From Roseburia sp. (GTDB lineage Bacteria; Bacillota; Clostridia; Lachnospirales; Lachnospiraceae): a stretch of 53,603 nucleotides of DNA. Of this stretch, positions 25,160 to 35,255 are shown one piece after another. The notes below the pieces were generated by a model. The model was not told the origin of the DNA, ran no database searches, and saw only the letters and a list, made by a program, of their open reading frames with translations. Numbering within the stretch: the first letter of the stretch is position 1; each line of letters opens with the position of its first letter. Made by a program: the position numbers and the translations under genes. The DNA is taken from contig JAMPFA010000008.1 of the NCBI GenBank assembly GCA_023664725.1, forward strand, positions 1 through 53,603. Reading direction: 5' to 3'.

Positions 25160-26323
25160 ATGCAGGATGTATTTATTATCGGGAGCAAAGGGATTCCTGC
25201 CCGTTACGGCGGGTTTGAGACTTTTGTGGAACAGTTGACACGATGTAAAATGAACAGGGAAATTCAGTATCATGTGGCCTGCATGAGCGATAAGGAGGGG
25301 GAGTTTACCTACCAGGATGCCAGGTGTTTTGAGATAAAGGTGCCCTCCATCGGCCCGGCAAAGGCGGTGTACTATGATATTATGGCGTTTCGCCACTGCC
25401 TTTCCTACCTGAAAAACCATCCCTCCAAAAGTCCGGTGGTGTATGTCCTTGCCTGCCGGGTCGGTCCCTTTGTGGGATTTTTAAAGCGCAGATTAAAAAA
25501 GTTCGGGGGAAGGCTCTATATCAACCCTGACGGACATGAGTGGATGCGGGCAAAGTGGAATAAGGCAATCCGCAGGTACTGGAAATTTTCGGAAAAGCTT
25601 ATGGTAAAGCATGGGGATCTGATGATCTGCGATTCCAAAAATATGGAGCGTTATATCAGGGAGACCTACCGGAAATACCGTCCAAGAACCACTTTTATCG
25701 CCTACGGGGTTGACGTGGCAAAGAGCAGGTTAGGAGACCAGGATGAAAAAGCCGGAGAGTGGTTTGCGGATCATAATCTTATCCCCGGAGACTACTATCT
25801 GATCGTAGGGCGGTTTGTGCCGGAGAACAACTATGAGACCATGATACGGGAATTTATGAAGTCAAAGACAAAAAAGAAGCTGGCCATCATCACCAATGTG
25901 GAAGAGAATGATTTTTACGGAAAGTTAAAAAGCAAGACAGGATTTTTAAATGATCCCAGGGTCAGGTTCTGTGGCACGGTGTATGACGAGGAACTGATGA
26001 AAAAGATCAGGGAGGAGGCTTACGGGTATATCCATGGCCATGAGGTGGGAGGTACAAACCCCTCACTTTTAGAGGCGCTGGGAAGCACAGACTTAAACCT
26101 GCTTCTGGACGTGGGATTTAACCGGGAAGTGGGGGAAAAGGCTGCCCTGTACTGGAAAAAGACACCGGGAAATCTGGCTTCTCTTCTGGAAACGGCGGAT
26201 AGTCTTTCAAAAGAGCAGCGGATGGTATATGCAAATCTGGCAAAGCAGAGGATTTTAAACCATTACAGCAAAGAAAAAATTGCGAAAGCCTACGAGGATA
26301 TTTTTTTGTCATGGGAAAAGTGA
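25160..26323 (+). CDS. DUF1972-containing glycosyltransferase (beta-1,4-rhamnosyltransferase Cps2T-like)
   Basis: A 387-residue GT-B enzyme. Seen: the diagnostic DUF1972 N-terminus FIIGSKGIPARYGGFETFVE, INPDGHEWMRAKW mid-way, then the GT4 C-terminal domain with YYLIVGRFVPENNYETMIRE and GHEVGGTNPSLLEAL (the donor-binding glutamate patch). Known: Cps2T-type members transfer L-rhamnose as the second sugar after the priming glucose, so the glycan here probably contains rhamnose. It overlaps the next gene by 13 bases, indicating translational coupling. Confidence 0.9.
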   Translation: MQDVFIIGSKGIPARYGGFETFVEQLTRCKMNREIQYHVACMSDKEGEFTYQDARCFEIKVPSIGPAKAVYYDIMAFRHCLSYLKNHPSKSPVVYVLACRVGPFVGFLKRRLKKFGGRLYINPDGHEWMRAKWNKAIRRYWKFSEKLMVKHGDLMICDSKNMERYIRETYRKYRPRTTFIAYGVDVAKSRLGDQDEKAGEWFADHNLIPGDYYLIVGRFVPENNYETMIREFMKSKTKKKLAIITNVEENDFYGKLKSKTGFLNDPRVRFCGTVYDEELMKKIREEAYGYIHGHEVGGTNPSLLEALGSTDLNLLLDVGFNREVGEKAALYWKKTPGNLASLLETADSLSKEQRMVYANLAKQRILNHYSKEKIAKAYEDIFLSWEK

Positions 26324-27036
26324 GGATAAGTGTTGCATTAGCATCGTATAATGGGGAAAACTATATTAGAGAACAGATGGATTCCATCCTGGCGAATTTA
26401 TCCGGGGAGGATGAGATTGTGGTTTCCGATGACGGTTCAAAAGACTGTACGCTTGAAATCTTAAAAGAGTATGAAGAAGGCAGGGTTCCCGTGAAGGTTC
26501 TGAAAGGTCCGGGAAAGGGAATAAAGAAAAATATTGAAAACGCTATGAGAAACTGTCAGGGAGAATATATCTTTCTTGCCGACCAGGATGATGTGTGGCG
26601 GGAAGATAAGGTAGAATTTGTAATGCCTTTTCTGGAGAAGGGCTGCACGCTGGTGAATCATGATGCCAGGGTGATGGACGGTGAGCTGAAAAATGAGATT
26701 ATGCCATCTTTCTTTACCTATCGCAATTCCGGGTCCGGTTTTTTGCGGAATTTTGTGAAAAACCGATATATGGGGTGCTGTATGGCCTTTCACAGGAAGC
26801 TTCTGCCCCTGGTTTTGCCCATTCCCGACGAGATAGAAATGCATGACCAGTGGATCGGGCTGATCAATGATATCACAGGGGGAGAGAGCGTTTTTTTGCG
26901 GCAGCCCCTGCTTTTGTACCGCAGGCATGAAAAAAACGTATCGGATTTTAACCACGGGACAGTTCCTGAGATGGTAAAAAAGCGATGGATTCTCGCAAAA
27001 GCCCTGCTCCGATGGAGAAAATTAGGAAAATATTAA
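26311..27036 (+). CDS. GT2 glycosyltransferase, rhamnosyltransferase-like
   Basis: A 241-residue single-domain GT2. Seen: VALASYNGENYIREQMDSIL, VVSDDGSKDCTLEIL, metal motif ADQDDVWREDKVEF, then CCMAFHRKLLP and MHDQWIGLI, a set found in RfbF/WcaA-type rhamnosyl- or galactosyltransferases. The ATG lies inside the end of the DUF1972 gene. It is the last enzyme of the glycan cluster; an AT-rich 187-base gap with its own promoter follows, so the cluster transcript may end nearby, though I saw no strong terminator hairpin there. Confidence 0.88.
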   Translation: MGKVRISVALASYNGENYIREQMDSILANLSGEDEIVVSDDGSKDCTLEILKEYEEGRVPVKVLKGPGKGIKKNIENAMRNCQGEYIFLADQDDVWREDKVEFVMPFLEKGCTLVNHDARVMDGELKNEIMPSFFTYRNSGSGFLRNFVKNRYMGCCMAFHRKLLPLVLPIPDEIEMHDQWIGLINDITGGESVFLRQPLLLYRRHEKNVSDFNHGTVPEMVKKRWILAKALLRWRKLGKY

Positions 27037-27132
27037 GAAAATTTGTGAAAAATGTACAAAAATATTAAGAAAATTACAAAATTGTGACGTGTAAATTCTA
27101 CATTACTTTTGTCGATTCCTGTTACCGAATTA

Positions 27133-27161
27133 TTGACAGAATTGGAAAAAAGTTATATATT
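27133..27161 (+). promoter_or_regulatory. Strong promoter for the LCP gene
   Basis: A consensus -35 TTGACA (27133-27138), 17-base spacer and TATATT (27156-27161) in an AT-rich gap. The start codon is 62 bases downstream with a GGAGAG site. Confidence 0.75.
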
Positions 27162-27223
27162 TATTTTAATTGTTTTCCAAATAATGTTACTTCAGGCTCT
27201 GACCTGCCTGAAAGAATGGAGAG

Positions 27224-28381
27224 ATGATGAGTACAAGCAGAAGAAAGAAAAAGAACAAAAAAAACAAAGTTGTAATATTTGCAGTTGAAATCATTGTATT
27301 GGTGGCTCTTCTGGTAGGAATGTTCCTGTATTTTAAGACGGGAAAAGTGGAGAATACCGGGGAAATCAAGCCGGAAGAAGTGGCGATCGAGCTGGATTCC
27401 GAGACGAAGGAGGCATTAAAGGGATACACCAACATCGCACTGTTCGGTCTGGACAACCGTTCCACCGGAAACTACAATGGCGGTAACAGCGACTGTATCA
27501 TGATCGCCAGTATCAACAATGATTCTAAGGAAGTGAAGCTGATCTCCGTATACCGTGACACTTTCCTTAGCGTGAAGGACGATTCTTTCAACAAGATCAA
27601 TTCTGCCTATGCCTACGGCGGGCCAAAGGGAGCAATTGCAGCCCTCAATAAAAACCTGAATTTGGATATCACAAACTATGTGGCAGTGGATTTTGCGGCC
27701 GTGGTAGACGCAGTAGATCTGTTAGACGGGATTGAGCTGACCCTTACAGACCAAGAAGTTAAGATTATGAATGACAACTACATTGACGAGATCAATGAGG
27801 TGACGAAACATTCTTCCGCTAAGCTTGGCAGCGGCGGAACTTACACGGTGGATGGTGTACAGGCACTGGCATACTGCCGTATCCGTTACACTGCCGGAGA
27901 TGACTTTAAGCGAACCGAGCGTCAGAGGGAAGTGCTTGGAAAGATGATCGAGAAGGCAAAGGGTTCCAGCATTTCCACAGTGAGCAGCCTCATCGACAGC
28001 ATGTTTGGGGAGATATCCACCAGCTTTACCAGCAAAGAGATCTTGTCTCTGGCAAGCAGCGTGATGGATTACGAGCTGGCAGGAAACCACGGCTGGCCAT
28101 TTGAGCTTTGTACCGGAAACTTCGGTTCCAAGGGAAGCATTGTAGTTCCCACGGATCTGGAGACAAACGTAGTGGAGCTTCACGAATATCTCTTCGGCGA
28201 GAAGAATAATTTGTCCAACACAGTGACAGGGCTGAGCGATTACATTGTGAACTATACGGGATGTACCACAAGCGCAACAACAAGGTATGACAACCCGCTT
28301 ACCGGGGATGACAATACCAGCACTACAGATACAGGGTACTCCACAGAGAGTGACGGCACAGAGGTCGAAAAAACCGAATAG
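27224..28381 (+). CDS. LytR-CpsA-Psr (LCP) family cell-wall glycopolymer ligase
   Basis: A 385-residue membrane-anchored extracellular enzyme. Seen: a basic N-terminus, one membrane segment (about residues 16-40), then the LCP domain (about 75-300) with NIALFGLDNR, SDCIMIASIN, the Arg of ISVYRDTFL, KINSAYAYGGP and CRIRYTAGDDFKRTERQRE; a Ser/Thr-rich tail follows. Known: LCP proteins move undecaprenyl-linked glycopolymers onto peptidoglycan. Directly after the polysaccharide genes, it is the probable attachment enzyme for that polymer. A second in-frame ATG lies one codon later. Own promoter upstream and terminator downstream make it a single-gene unit. Confidence 0.93.
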   Translation: MMSTSRRKKKNKKNKVVIFAVEIIVLVALLVGMFLYFKTGKVENTGEIKPEEVAIELDSETKEALKGYTNIALFGLDNRSTGNYNGGNSDCIMIASINNDSKEVKLISVYRDTFLSVKDDSFNKINSAYAYGGPKGAIAALNKNLNLDITNYVAVDFAAVVDAVDLLDGIELTLTDQEVKIMNDNYIDEINEVTKHSSAKLGSGGTYTVDGVQALAYCRIRYTAGDDFKRTERQREVLGKMIEKAKGSSISTVSSLIDSMFGEISTSFTSKEILSLASSVMDYELAGNHGWPFELCTGNFGSKGSIVVPTDLETNVVELHEYLFGEKNNLSNTVTGLSDYIVNYTGCTTSATTRYDNPLTGDDNTSTTDTGYSTESDGTEVEKTE

Positions 28382-28391
28382 AGAGAAACTG

Positions 28392-28424
28392 GAGAGACCC
28401 AATTTATGGGTTTCTCTTTTTTTT
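28392..28424 (+). terminator. Rho-independent terminator after the LCP gene
   Basis: Stem GAGAGACCC (28392-28400) with GGGTTTCTC (28408-28416), one G-U pair, 7-base loop, then eight T. It begins just past the stop codon. Confidence 0.85.
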
Positions 28425-28492
28425 CACAAAACTTACACAAAAAAGGGATACACTACTGTTATGAAAATCCAAGGATGAAAGGAATAATCAGT

Positions 28493-29797
28493 ATGAATCA
28501 GTTTGAGGAAAACAATTCTTATGAAACTTACTATACGCCCTTTGAAGAGCCTCAGAAGCCCAAAAGGAAAAAATCCGGCTTCGGGGGAAAAGTGATGCGT
28601 CTGATCGCTCTGGCGCTGGTGTTTGGTCTGGTGGCAGGAACCGCTTTTTCGGGAACCTCCTGTTTTTTTCAAAAAATATTAAGCCCGGAACAAGAGATCG
28701 AGGAGGCAAAAAGCGGAGCTGATCTGAATATTGTCCAGTCCACAGAAAACTATATCCAGGATGTGGCGGATTCCGCTGCTAAGACAGGGGAGCTTGGGGC
28801 AGTGACAGATGTGTCGGGGATCGTGGATATGGCAATGCCCTCCATTGTGTCCATCACCACGATTTCCACCACCACCGTCCGCAGCTTTTTCGGATACACC
28901 CAGGAATATGAGAGCGAGGGCTGCGGCTCCGGGATTATTATCAGCCAGGATGAGGAGAACCTCTACATTGCCACAAACAACCATGTGGTGGAGGGAGCCC
29001 AGACCCTGTCAGTGATCTTTGCGGATGATGCGCTGGTGACTGCCCAGGTAAAGGGCACGGATCCAAGCAGTGACCTGGCGGTGGTAAGTGTAAAGCTTTC
29101 AGATATCAATGAGGAGACAAAGGGAAAGATCCGCACGGCTACCTTTGGGGAGTCCAGCCAGATCAAAGTCGGGGAGGCGGCAATCGCCATTGGAAATGCC
29201 CTGGGGTACGGCCAGTCGGTGACAAAAGGGGTGATTTCTGCGTTAGACCGGGAAGTGACAGTACAGGATGAGTCGGACGGCTCATCTGTGACAAATTCCC
29301 TGCTTCAGACAGACGCAGCCATAAACCCTGGAAACAGCGGCGGCGCCCTTTTAAATATCAGAGGGGAAGTCATTGGCATCAATTCCGTGAAATACTCCCA
29401 GACGGAAGTGGAGGGTATGGGGTATGCAATTCCGGCGGACACCGCTATCCCCATAATCAAGCAGCTTATCACAAGGGAGGTTGTGAAGGGCTCTGACAGC
29501 GCTTACTTTGGAGTCTCCGGCGTGGATATGACGGAGGATGTGGCACAGACTTACAATATGCCTATGGGCGTGTATATTGCCCAGGTAGTTGAGGGAAGCG
29601 GCGCAGACAATGCAGGACTTGTCCAGGGAGATATCATTACAAAGTTTGATGGCAGGAATATTGCCGCTATGGAGGACATTCGGAATCTCATGCGGTATAT
29701 GTCTGCGGGAGCCACAGTGGAAGTAGTGTATAAGCGGGCAGAAAACGGTGAGTATGTGGAACATACCGTGGAGGTGACTCTGGGAAAAAAGAATTAG
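28493..29797 (+). CDS. HtrA/DegP-like surface serine protease with PDZ domain
   Basis: A 434-residue protease, membrane-anchored and acting outside. Seen: a cytoplasmic N-terminus, one membrane segment (about 35-55), then the trypsin-like domain with the catalytic triad in NNHVVEGA (His), SSDLAVVSV (Asp) and NPGNSGGALLN (Ser), and a C-terminal PDZ domain with YIAQVVEGSGADNAGLVQGD. It would handle misfolded surface proteins under stress. The start at 28493 (AAAGGA, spacing 9) is chosen over longer in-frame starts, which would overlap the LCP terminator. Confidence 0.93.
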   Translation: MNQFEENNSYETYYTPFEEPQKPKRKKSGFGGKVMRLIALALVFGLVAGTAFSGTSCFFQKILSPEQEIEEAKSGADLNIVQSTENYIQDVADSAAKTGELGAVTDVSGIVDMAMPSIVSITTISTTTVRSFFGYTQEYESEGCGSGIIISQDEENLYIATNNHVVEGAQTLSVIFADDALVTAQVKGTDPSSDLAVVSVKLSDINEETKGKIRTATFGESSQIKVGEAAIAIGNALGYGQSVTKGVISALDREVTVQDESDGSSVTNSLLQTDAAINPGNSGGALLNIRGEVIGINSVKYSQTEVEGMGYAIPADTAIPIIKQLITREVVKGSDSAYFGVSGVDMTEDVAQTYNMPMGVYIAQVVEGSGADNAGLVQGDIITKFDGRNIAAMEDIRNLMRYMSAGATVEVVYKRAENGEYVEHTVEVTLGKKN

Positions 29798-29844
29798 CAG
29801 TAAAGAGTCAGCATAGAAGATTTTGCATAGAAAAAAAGTGAAAG

Positions 29845-29869
29845 GAGCGTATCACTGATGCGCTCTTTT
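29845..29869 (+). terminator. Terminator after the protease gene
   Basis: GAGCGTATCA (29845-29854) can pair with TGATGCGCTC (29856-29865), the loop closing within it, then TTTT. An A-run on the 5' side adds pairing. Confidence 0.7.
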
Positions 29870-29929
29870 CTTGTGGAAAAATTTAATAAAATTTAAGAAA
29901 TATTGGAAAGGCTTTCTTTGTTTTCCACC

Positions 29930-29958
29930 TTGCGGAGAGGCAAAAGTTGTTTTATAAT
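29930..29958 (+). promoter_or_regulatory. Promoter for carbamate kinase and wall-hydrolase operon
   Basis: TTGCGG (29930-29935), 17-base spacer, perfect TATAAT (29953-29958). It lies 71 bases before the carbamate kinase start, which has AGGAGG at 30016-30021. I see no other promoter through 36986. Confidence 0.7.
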
Positions 29959-30028
29959 TAGACTAACTATTGAGGCAAATACGGAAAAGTTATGAGATAG
30001 ATCAGTACAAGATTCAGGAGGAATGTTC

Positions 30029-30961
30029 ATGAGAAAAAAGAGGATTGTGATCGCTCTGGGGCATGAGGCATTGGGAACTACGCTTCCGGAGCAGAAATCT
30101 GCCACAGAAAAGACAGCCAAAGCGGTTGCGGATCTGATCGAATCAGATTATCAGGTGGTGATCTCCCACAGCAACGGGCCTCAGGTAGGAATGATACATA
30201 CGGCAATGTCAGAATTTTGCAGGCTTTACCCGGAGTACACTAAGACACCTATGTCGGTGTGTTCTGCCATGAGCCAGGGATATATCGGATACGATTTGCA
30301 AAATTCTATCCGCACGGAGCTGTTAAACAGAGGAATCTATAAAACGGTTTCCACCATTTTGACCCAGGTCTGCGTGGATCCCTATGATGAGGCTTTTTAT
30401 CACCCCAGCAAGATCATAGGCAGGGTGATGACAAAGGAGGAAGCCATAGAGGAGGAGAGAAAGGGCAACCATGTGACAGAGACTTCACAGGGCTACCGCA
30501 GGATCGTGGCAGCGCCAAAGCCTATGAATATCGTGGAGATTGACGCCGTCCGCACATTGAGCGATGCGGACCAGGTGGTGATCGCCTGTGGGGGAGGGGG
30601 TATCCCTGTACTTACCCAGCACAACAATCTAAAGGGAGCCAGCGCAGTCATTGAGAAAGATCTGGCGGCGGGAAAGCTGGCGGAAATGCTGGATGCAGAT
30701 ATGTTTGTCATACTGACAGGGGAAGAGAAGGTCTGCTTAAATTACGGCAAGCCTGATCAGAAAGCCCTTGATGTGCTAACCGTAAACGAAGCGGCTGCCT
30801 ACATAGAAGAGGGGCAGTTTGAGGAGGGTACTATCCTGCCAAAGATACAGGCAGCCATAGAGTTTATCGGTAATTCAGCGGTAAAAAAAGCTCTGGTGAC
30901 AAAGCTGGACAAATCTAAGGAAGCCATGGAAGGACTTACGGGAACAGTAATCCGTAAGTAA
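30029..30961 (+). CDS. arcC: Carbamate kinase
   Basis: A 310-residue amino-acid-kinase-fold enzyme that makes ATP and carbamate from carbamoyl phosphate, normally the last step of the arginine deiminase or purine/allantoin pathways. Seen: VIALGHEALG at the start (family usual: ALGGNALL, so the second glycine-rich position differs), SHSNGPQVGM, QGYIGYDLQN, GRIVAAPKP-type RRIVAAPKP, CGGGGIPV and ASAVIEKDLAAGKLAE. The ATG at 30029 lies 7 bases from AGGAGG; the ATG at 30023 is too close. No arcA or argF is adjacent. It shares an operon with wall hydrolases 25 bases on. Confidence 0.93.
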   Translation: MRKKRIVIALGHEALGTTLPEQKSATEKTAKAVADLIESDYQVVISHSNGPQVGMIHTAMSEFCRLYPEYTKTPMSVCSAMSQGYIGYDLQNSIRTELLNRGIYKTVSTILTQVCVDPYDEAFYHPSKIIGRVMTKEEAIEEERKGNHVTETSQGYRRIVAAPKPMNIVEIDAVRTLSDADQVVIACGGGGIPVLTQHNNLKGASAVIEKDLAAGKLAEMLDADMFVILTGEEKVCLNYGKPDQKALDVLTVNEAAAYIEEGQFEEGTILPKIQAAIEFIGNSAVKKALVTKLDKSKEAMEGLTGTVIRK

Positions 30962-30986
30962 ACATGAGGAGAGGAGAGAAAAACAA

Positions 30987-33900
30987 ATGAAGTCAGTCAG
31001 GAGAATTACAGCGCTGCTTTTGGCATTGCTGTTAAGCTTAACAACAGGATATACAGATGCTTTGGCGGCATCTTTTGCAGAACCTTTGGCATATATTTCA
31101 GAGGAAGGTTTTGCTCCGGAAGGGACAGAGGAGACGACAGAGACGGCGGAAGAGAGTTCTGAGATTTCAGACGTGGAGGCAGTTCCTGAGACGGAAGATC
31201 CACGGATTTTTGATGCAGAGATAGCTTCTGAGATGGAAGATCAGGAAAATGAACAGGCGTCAGAGACAGAGAATACAGAAGAACTTTCTGGTACGGAAGG
31301 GGTTTTAGAGGAAGAGACAGAGGAAAAAGCCCAGGGGAAAAATGAGAGCATCGGCCTTGTGAACTATGTGGTAGTGGAGGAGCCCGTGGTGGAAACTCCC
31401 GGGACCCAGAGGATCATGACAAGCATCGGTGACGGCACAAGTGAAGTGGAGTCCGCTGTTTTGACTTATGAAAACAGAGAGACAGGGGAATTCCGCCAGG
31501 TGAGCGCCACAGAGATTTTAGATGATTTCGTGCTCTTTGCCATGGATTTCCCGAAAGGTTCAAAGACAGGTACCTATCAGCTTGCATCGCTGACCTATTC
31601 CATGCAGGGGCTTACCACCACAACTGCTTTTGCCCAAATGGGTGTGGATGCCTCTTTCGGCGTAAATGAAGTTCCGGAGACCACGCCGGATGACGTGCTT
31701 TTGACGGAGGAAGAGTTTGAAGCGTTGTCAGAAAACGTGGAGGCAAATATTGTCTCATTAGATGAAAACGCTGATACTCAGGTGATCGAGGAAGCGCTGG
31801 AAAGCGCAGGGTGCGATGCGGATGTTGTCCTGACAGATGGGGTGGCATCAAAGGTAAAAGGGGCATCACCGAAGGGTATGAGCAGCCTGGTGGTAGTCTT
31901 AGATCCGGGACACGGGGGAAACGACGGAGGAGCCTCCCACAATGGTCTTGTGGAGAAGAATCTGAATCTGAAGATTGGACTGTACTGCAGGGAAGAACTG
32001 GAAAAATATGCAGGTGTCAACGTAATTATGACAAGGCAGAGCGATGTCTCTCTTACTCTGGCAGAAAGGGCGCAGGTTGCCATTGACAACAGGGCAAACG
32101 TGTTTGTCAGCCTGCACATCAATTCCAATACCAGCGCCGGGCCAAACGGTGCCAACGTGTACTATCCAAATAATAACTACAACAGCACTGCCGGAACAAC
32201 AGGGAAAAATCTGGCAGCCATTATCGAGAGCAAGCTTACGGATTTAGGTCTTGCCAGCGGCGGTATCCACATCCGCAACTCGGAGAACAATACCAGATAT
32301 CCGGACGGTTCCCTGGCGGACTATTACGGGGTGATCAAACGCTGTAAAGAGAACGGGATTCCGGGACTGATCGTGGAGCATGCATTTATCTCCAATATTA
32401 ATGATGTGAAAAACTATCTGAGCAGTGATGAATCCTTAAAGAAACTTGGAGTGGCAGATGCTACAGGGATCGCAGAGTACTTTGGGTTAAAGAAGGGTCT
32501 GGGCTTTACCTCCATTTTGGCAACGGGAAGCGAAAGCCTGAAACTGACATGGAAGAAAGTCAGCGGCGTCAGCGGTTATGAGATCCGCCGGAGTGAAAAG
32601 AGTGACGGGGACTTTAAGAAGATTGCCACCATAAACTCCGCAGATACCACAACCTACACAGATACCGGACTGACACCGGGAAAAGTATATTATTATAAAA
32701 TCCGTACCTTTACGAAATCCGGAGGGGATACAAAATACGGAAGTTACAGCAAGGTGGAGTCCGGCGGAACTATAGCAAAGACATCCATCAGCTCACTGAA
32801 ATCCAAAACCAACAAGAGTATGGAGATCAGCTGGTCTGTGGTGGGCACGGCAGCAGGGTATGAGATCAGCCGTTCCACTTCCAAGGATGGCAGTTATGCG
32901 CAGATCGCCATGATCGGCTCCCAGAGCCAGTCCAGTTATGTGGACAGCAGTGTAAAGGAAGGAAAACTTTACTACTACAAAATCCGTGTCATAGGCAGGG
33001 AGGGAACCGATACCATATACAGTGACTGGAGCAAGGCCGTATCCGGAAGGACGGCAAAGAAGCCTTCCAAGTTAAAGGTATCTTCAAAAAACAGCACGAC
33101 CCTTCACATTTCCTGGACAGGGGACAAAAACGCTGCCGGTTACACCATTAAGCGCGCAGAGTCCAAAAACGGAAAATATACAAAGGTTGGCACGGTAAAA
33201 GGCGGGGATACAACTACCTACGACAACAAGAATGTAAAAAAGGGAAAGACATATTACTACAAGGTGGAGACCTATAACTACAACGGAGAGAAAAAAGGCT
33301 ACAGCGGCTACAGCAGCGCTGCCAGCGGAAGGACATTAACGGGGACTTCCATTACCAAAGTGGAGTCTACCTCCTCCACCAAGCAGACGATTACCTGGAA
33401 AAAGAACAACGAGGCAAACGGCTACCAGATTTACCAGAGCACTTCCAAGGACGGTACATACAAAAAGATCAAGACCATCAGCAACAAAAAAACTACCTCC
33501 TACAAAGTGACAGGGTTAAAGCCGGGAGTGAAATATTTTTACAAAGTAAGATGTACCAACAAGGTAAACAGCGTTACGGGATACAGTGACTATTCTACCA
33601 TCCGGGGTGCAAGGGTTGCAAAGGCAGTGATTAAACAGGCCGAGGGAGCTTCGGGAACAAAGATCAAGCTTACCTGGGATAAAGTAAAGGATGCGGACAG
33701 CTTTGTGATCTACCGCAGCACTAGCAGCGGGGGAACTTATAGCAAAATCGGTACTGCAAAGGGAACTGCCACCAGCTATACGGACTCAAATCTTCAGATG
33801 ACAAAGAAGTACTTTTACAAGCTGGAAGTAAAGATGAAAGGGTACAAAGTTACCGGAACCAGTGGAAAGAGTAAGGCAGTCAGCGCATATCCCATCCGTC

Positions 33901-35234
33901 AGACAGAGATTGCTTCTGTTGAGGCAGGGGACACCGGAGCGTTAGTAGTTCGGTGGAGCCAGGTAAAAGATATCAAAGGATATGAAGTTTACCGCAGTAC
34001 CCAGGAGGACGGCACATACAATCTTCTCACCACAGTAGACGACTACAGCGTTACCAGCTATGAGGATGCGTCAGCAGAGCCGTCCGTATCCTACTGGTAC
34101 AAGATCCGCCTTGTAAATACCTATAATGGAAAGACCATTTATGGAGGATATTCTGCTCCTGTGGAGGGCAGTACCCTGGCGGCTCCGGGAAATGTAACTG
34201 TGACACAGGTGTCAGATGCCCAGTTAGATATCAGCTGGACGGCAGTAAACAATGCGGCAGGGTACATTATCTACCGCAGCACCCAGCCGGAGGGAGAATT
34301 TACAGAAATTGCCAGAGTGGGAAGCGCTACTTCCTACTCTGATACCACAGTCGTAAAAGATACGGTATATTACTATAAAGTCAAGACTTACGATGAAAAT
34401 AACAGAACCAGCATATTCAGCAGCACAGCTTCCGGCTGTGCTGTTGCAAAATTACTGGTGACAAATGCATCCTTTTCGGGGACAGCCATTCTGGTGGCCT
34501 GGACAAAATCCGGCGGAAGCGTGGACGGCTATGAGCTTTACCGCAGCTCTTCCGAGAAGGTGACAGCTTTTCAAAAGATTGTCACCACAAAGGATACTTC
34601 CTTTCAGGACATGGACGTAAAGACAAATGTCACATATTATTACAGGGTGCGAAGCTACACCACTGCATCGGGAAAGAAAATCTACGGCAGTTTTTCAGAC
34701 ACCCTTTCTACAAATCCTTCCGATTACCGGATCATGGGGGCAGCAGGCGCAACAGCGGCTCAGATGGCAGCCATGTACCGTTTGTCCGGTAAATCTTACC
34801 CATCTTCCGTATATACATCAAAGGGAGCGCCGGATCTGCAGACTTTTTGCCAGATCGTCTATGACGAGTGCGTTGTGGAAGGCGTAAAGCCTGAGGTCTT
34901 GTTTGCCCAGATCTGTCATGAGACGGGATATTTGGGTTTTGGCGGACAGGTGAAAGCGGAGCAGTGTAATTTTGGCGGTTTGGGTGCCCTGGATGGCGGC
35001 ACCACCGGAGCTGAGTTTCCCGATGTGGTCACGGGAATCCGCAGCCAGGTACAGCATTTGAAGGCATATGCCTCTGTGGACAGTCTGCGCCAGCCCTGTG
35101 TAGACCCAAGGTTTGGCTATGTGGTGAGAGGCCAGGCGGAATATGTGCAGCAGCTTGGCAGGGGAAACTGGGCAACGGATAAAGCTTATGCGGAAAAACT
35201 TATGAATATTATCAATAAAATTAAATCTATGTAG
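30987..35234 (+). CDS. Bifunctional wall hydrolase: N-acetylmuramoyl-L-alanine amidase, eight FN3 domains, glucosaminidase
   Basis: A 1415-residue secreted protein. Seen: signal peptide (about 1-28, LALLLSLTTGYTDALAA), an acidic Glu/Thr-rich region (about 33-120), a short beta domain, an Amidase_3 module (about 305-505) with VVLDPGHGGNDGGA, SLHINSN and IVEHAFI carrying the zinc ligands and catalytic Glu, eight FN3-like repeats (each with a YYYKIR-type strand), and a C-terminal GH73-like glucosaminidase (about 1255-1415) with FAQICHETGYLGFGG, whose Glu is the likely acid. The shared domain set would cut both stem peptide and glycan strands. FN3 repeats probably serve as spacers or wall contacts. 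It sits 25 bases after arcC, so is co-transcribed. Confidence 0.88.
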   Translation: MKSVRRITALLLALLLSLTTGYTDALAASFAEPLAYISEEGFAPEGTEETTETAEESSEISDVEAVPETEDPRIFDAEIASEMEDQENEQASETENTEELSGTEGVLEEETEEKAQGKNESIGLVNYVVVEEPVVETPGTQRIMTSIGDGTSEVESAVLTYENRETGEFRQVSATEILDDFVLFAMDFPKGSKTGTYQLASLTYSMQGLTTTTAFAQMGVDASFGVNEVPETTPDDVLLTEEEFEALSENVEANIVSLDENADTQVIEEALESAGCDADVVLTDGVASKVKGASPKGMSSLVVVLDPGHGGNDGGASHNGLVEKNLNLKIGLYCREELEKYAGVNVIMTRQSDVSLTLAERAQVAIDNRANVFVSLHINSNTSAGPNGANVYYPNNNYNSTAGTTGKNLAAIIESKLTDLGLASGGIHIRNSENNTRYPDGSLADYYGVIKRCKENGIPGLIVEHAFISNINDVKNYLSSDESLKKLGVADATGIAEYFGLKKGLGFTSILATGSESLKLTWKKVSGVSGYEIRRSEKSDGDFKKIATINSADTTTYTDTGLTPGKVYYYKIRTFTKSGGDTKYGSYSKVESGGTIAKTSISSLKSKTNKSMEISWSVVGTAAGYEISRSTSKDGSYAQIAMIGSQSQSSYVDSSVKEGKLYYYKIRVIGREGTDTIYSDWSKAVSGRTAKKPSKLKVSSKNSTTLHISWTGDKNAAGYTIKRAESKNGKYTKVGTVKGGDTTTYDNKNVKKGKTYYYKVETYNYNGEKKGYSGYSSAASGRTLTGTSITKVESTSSTKQTITWKKNNEANGYQIYQSTSKDGTYKKIKTISNKKTTSYKVTGLKPGVKYFYKVRCTNKVNSVTGYSDYSTIRGARVAKAVIKQAEGASGTKIKLTWDKVKDADSFVIYRSTSSGGTYSKIGTAKGTATSYTDSNLQMTKKYFYKLEVKMKGYKVTGTSGKSKAVSAYPIRQTEIASVEAGDTGALVVRWSQVKDIKGYEVYRSTQEDGTYNLLTTVDDYSVTSYEDASAEPSVSYWYKIRLVNTYNGKTIYGGYSAPVEGSTLAAPGNVTVTQVSDAQLDISWTAVNNAAGYIIYRSTQPEGEFTEIARVGSATSYSDTTVVKDTVYYYKVKTYDENNRTSIFSSTASGCAVAKLLVTNASFSGTAILVAWTKSGGSVDGYELYRSSSEKVTAFQKIVTTKDTSFQDMDVKTNVTYYYRVRSYTTASGKKIYGSFSDTLSTNPSDYRIMGAAGATAAQMAAMYRLSGKSYPSSVYTSKGAPDLQTFCQIVYDECVVEGVKPEVLFAQICHETGYLGFGGQVKAEQCNFGGLGALDGGTTGAEFPDVVTGIRSQVQHLKAYASVDSLRQPCVDPRFGYVVRGQAEYVQQLGRGNWATDKAYAEKLMNIINKIKSM

Positions 35235-35255
35235 GAATGAAAGGAGAGGAGATAT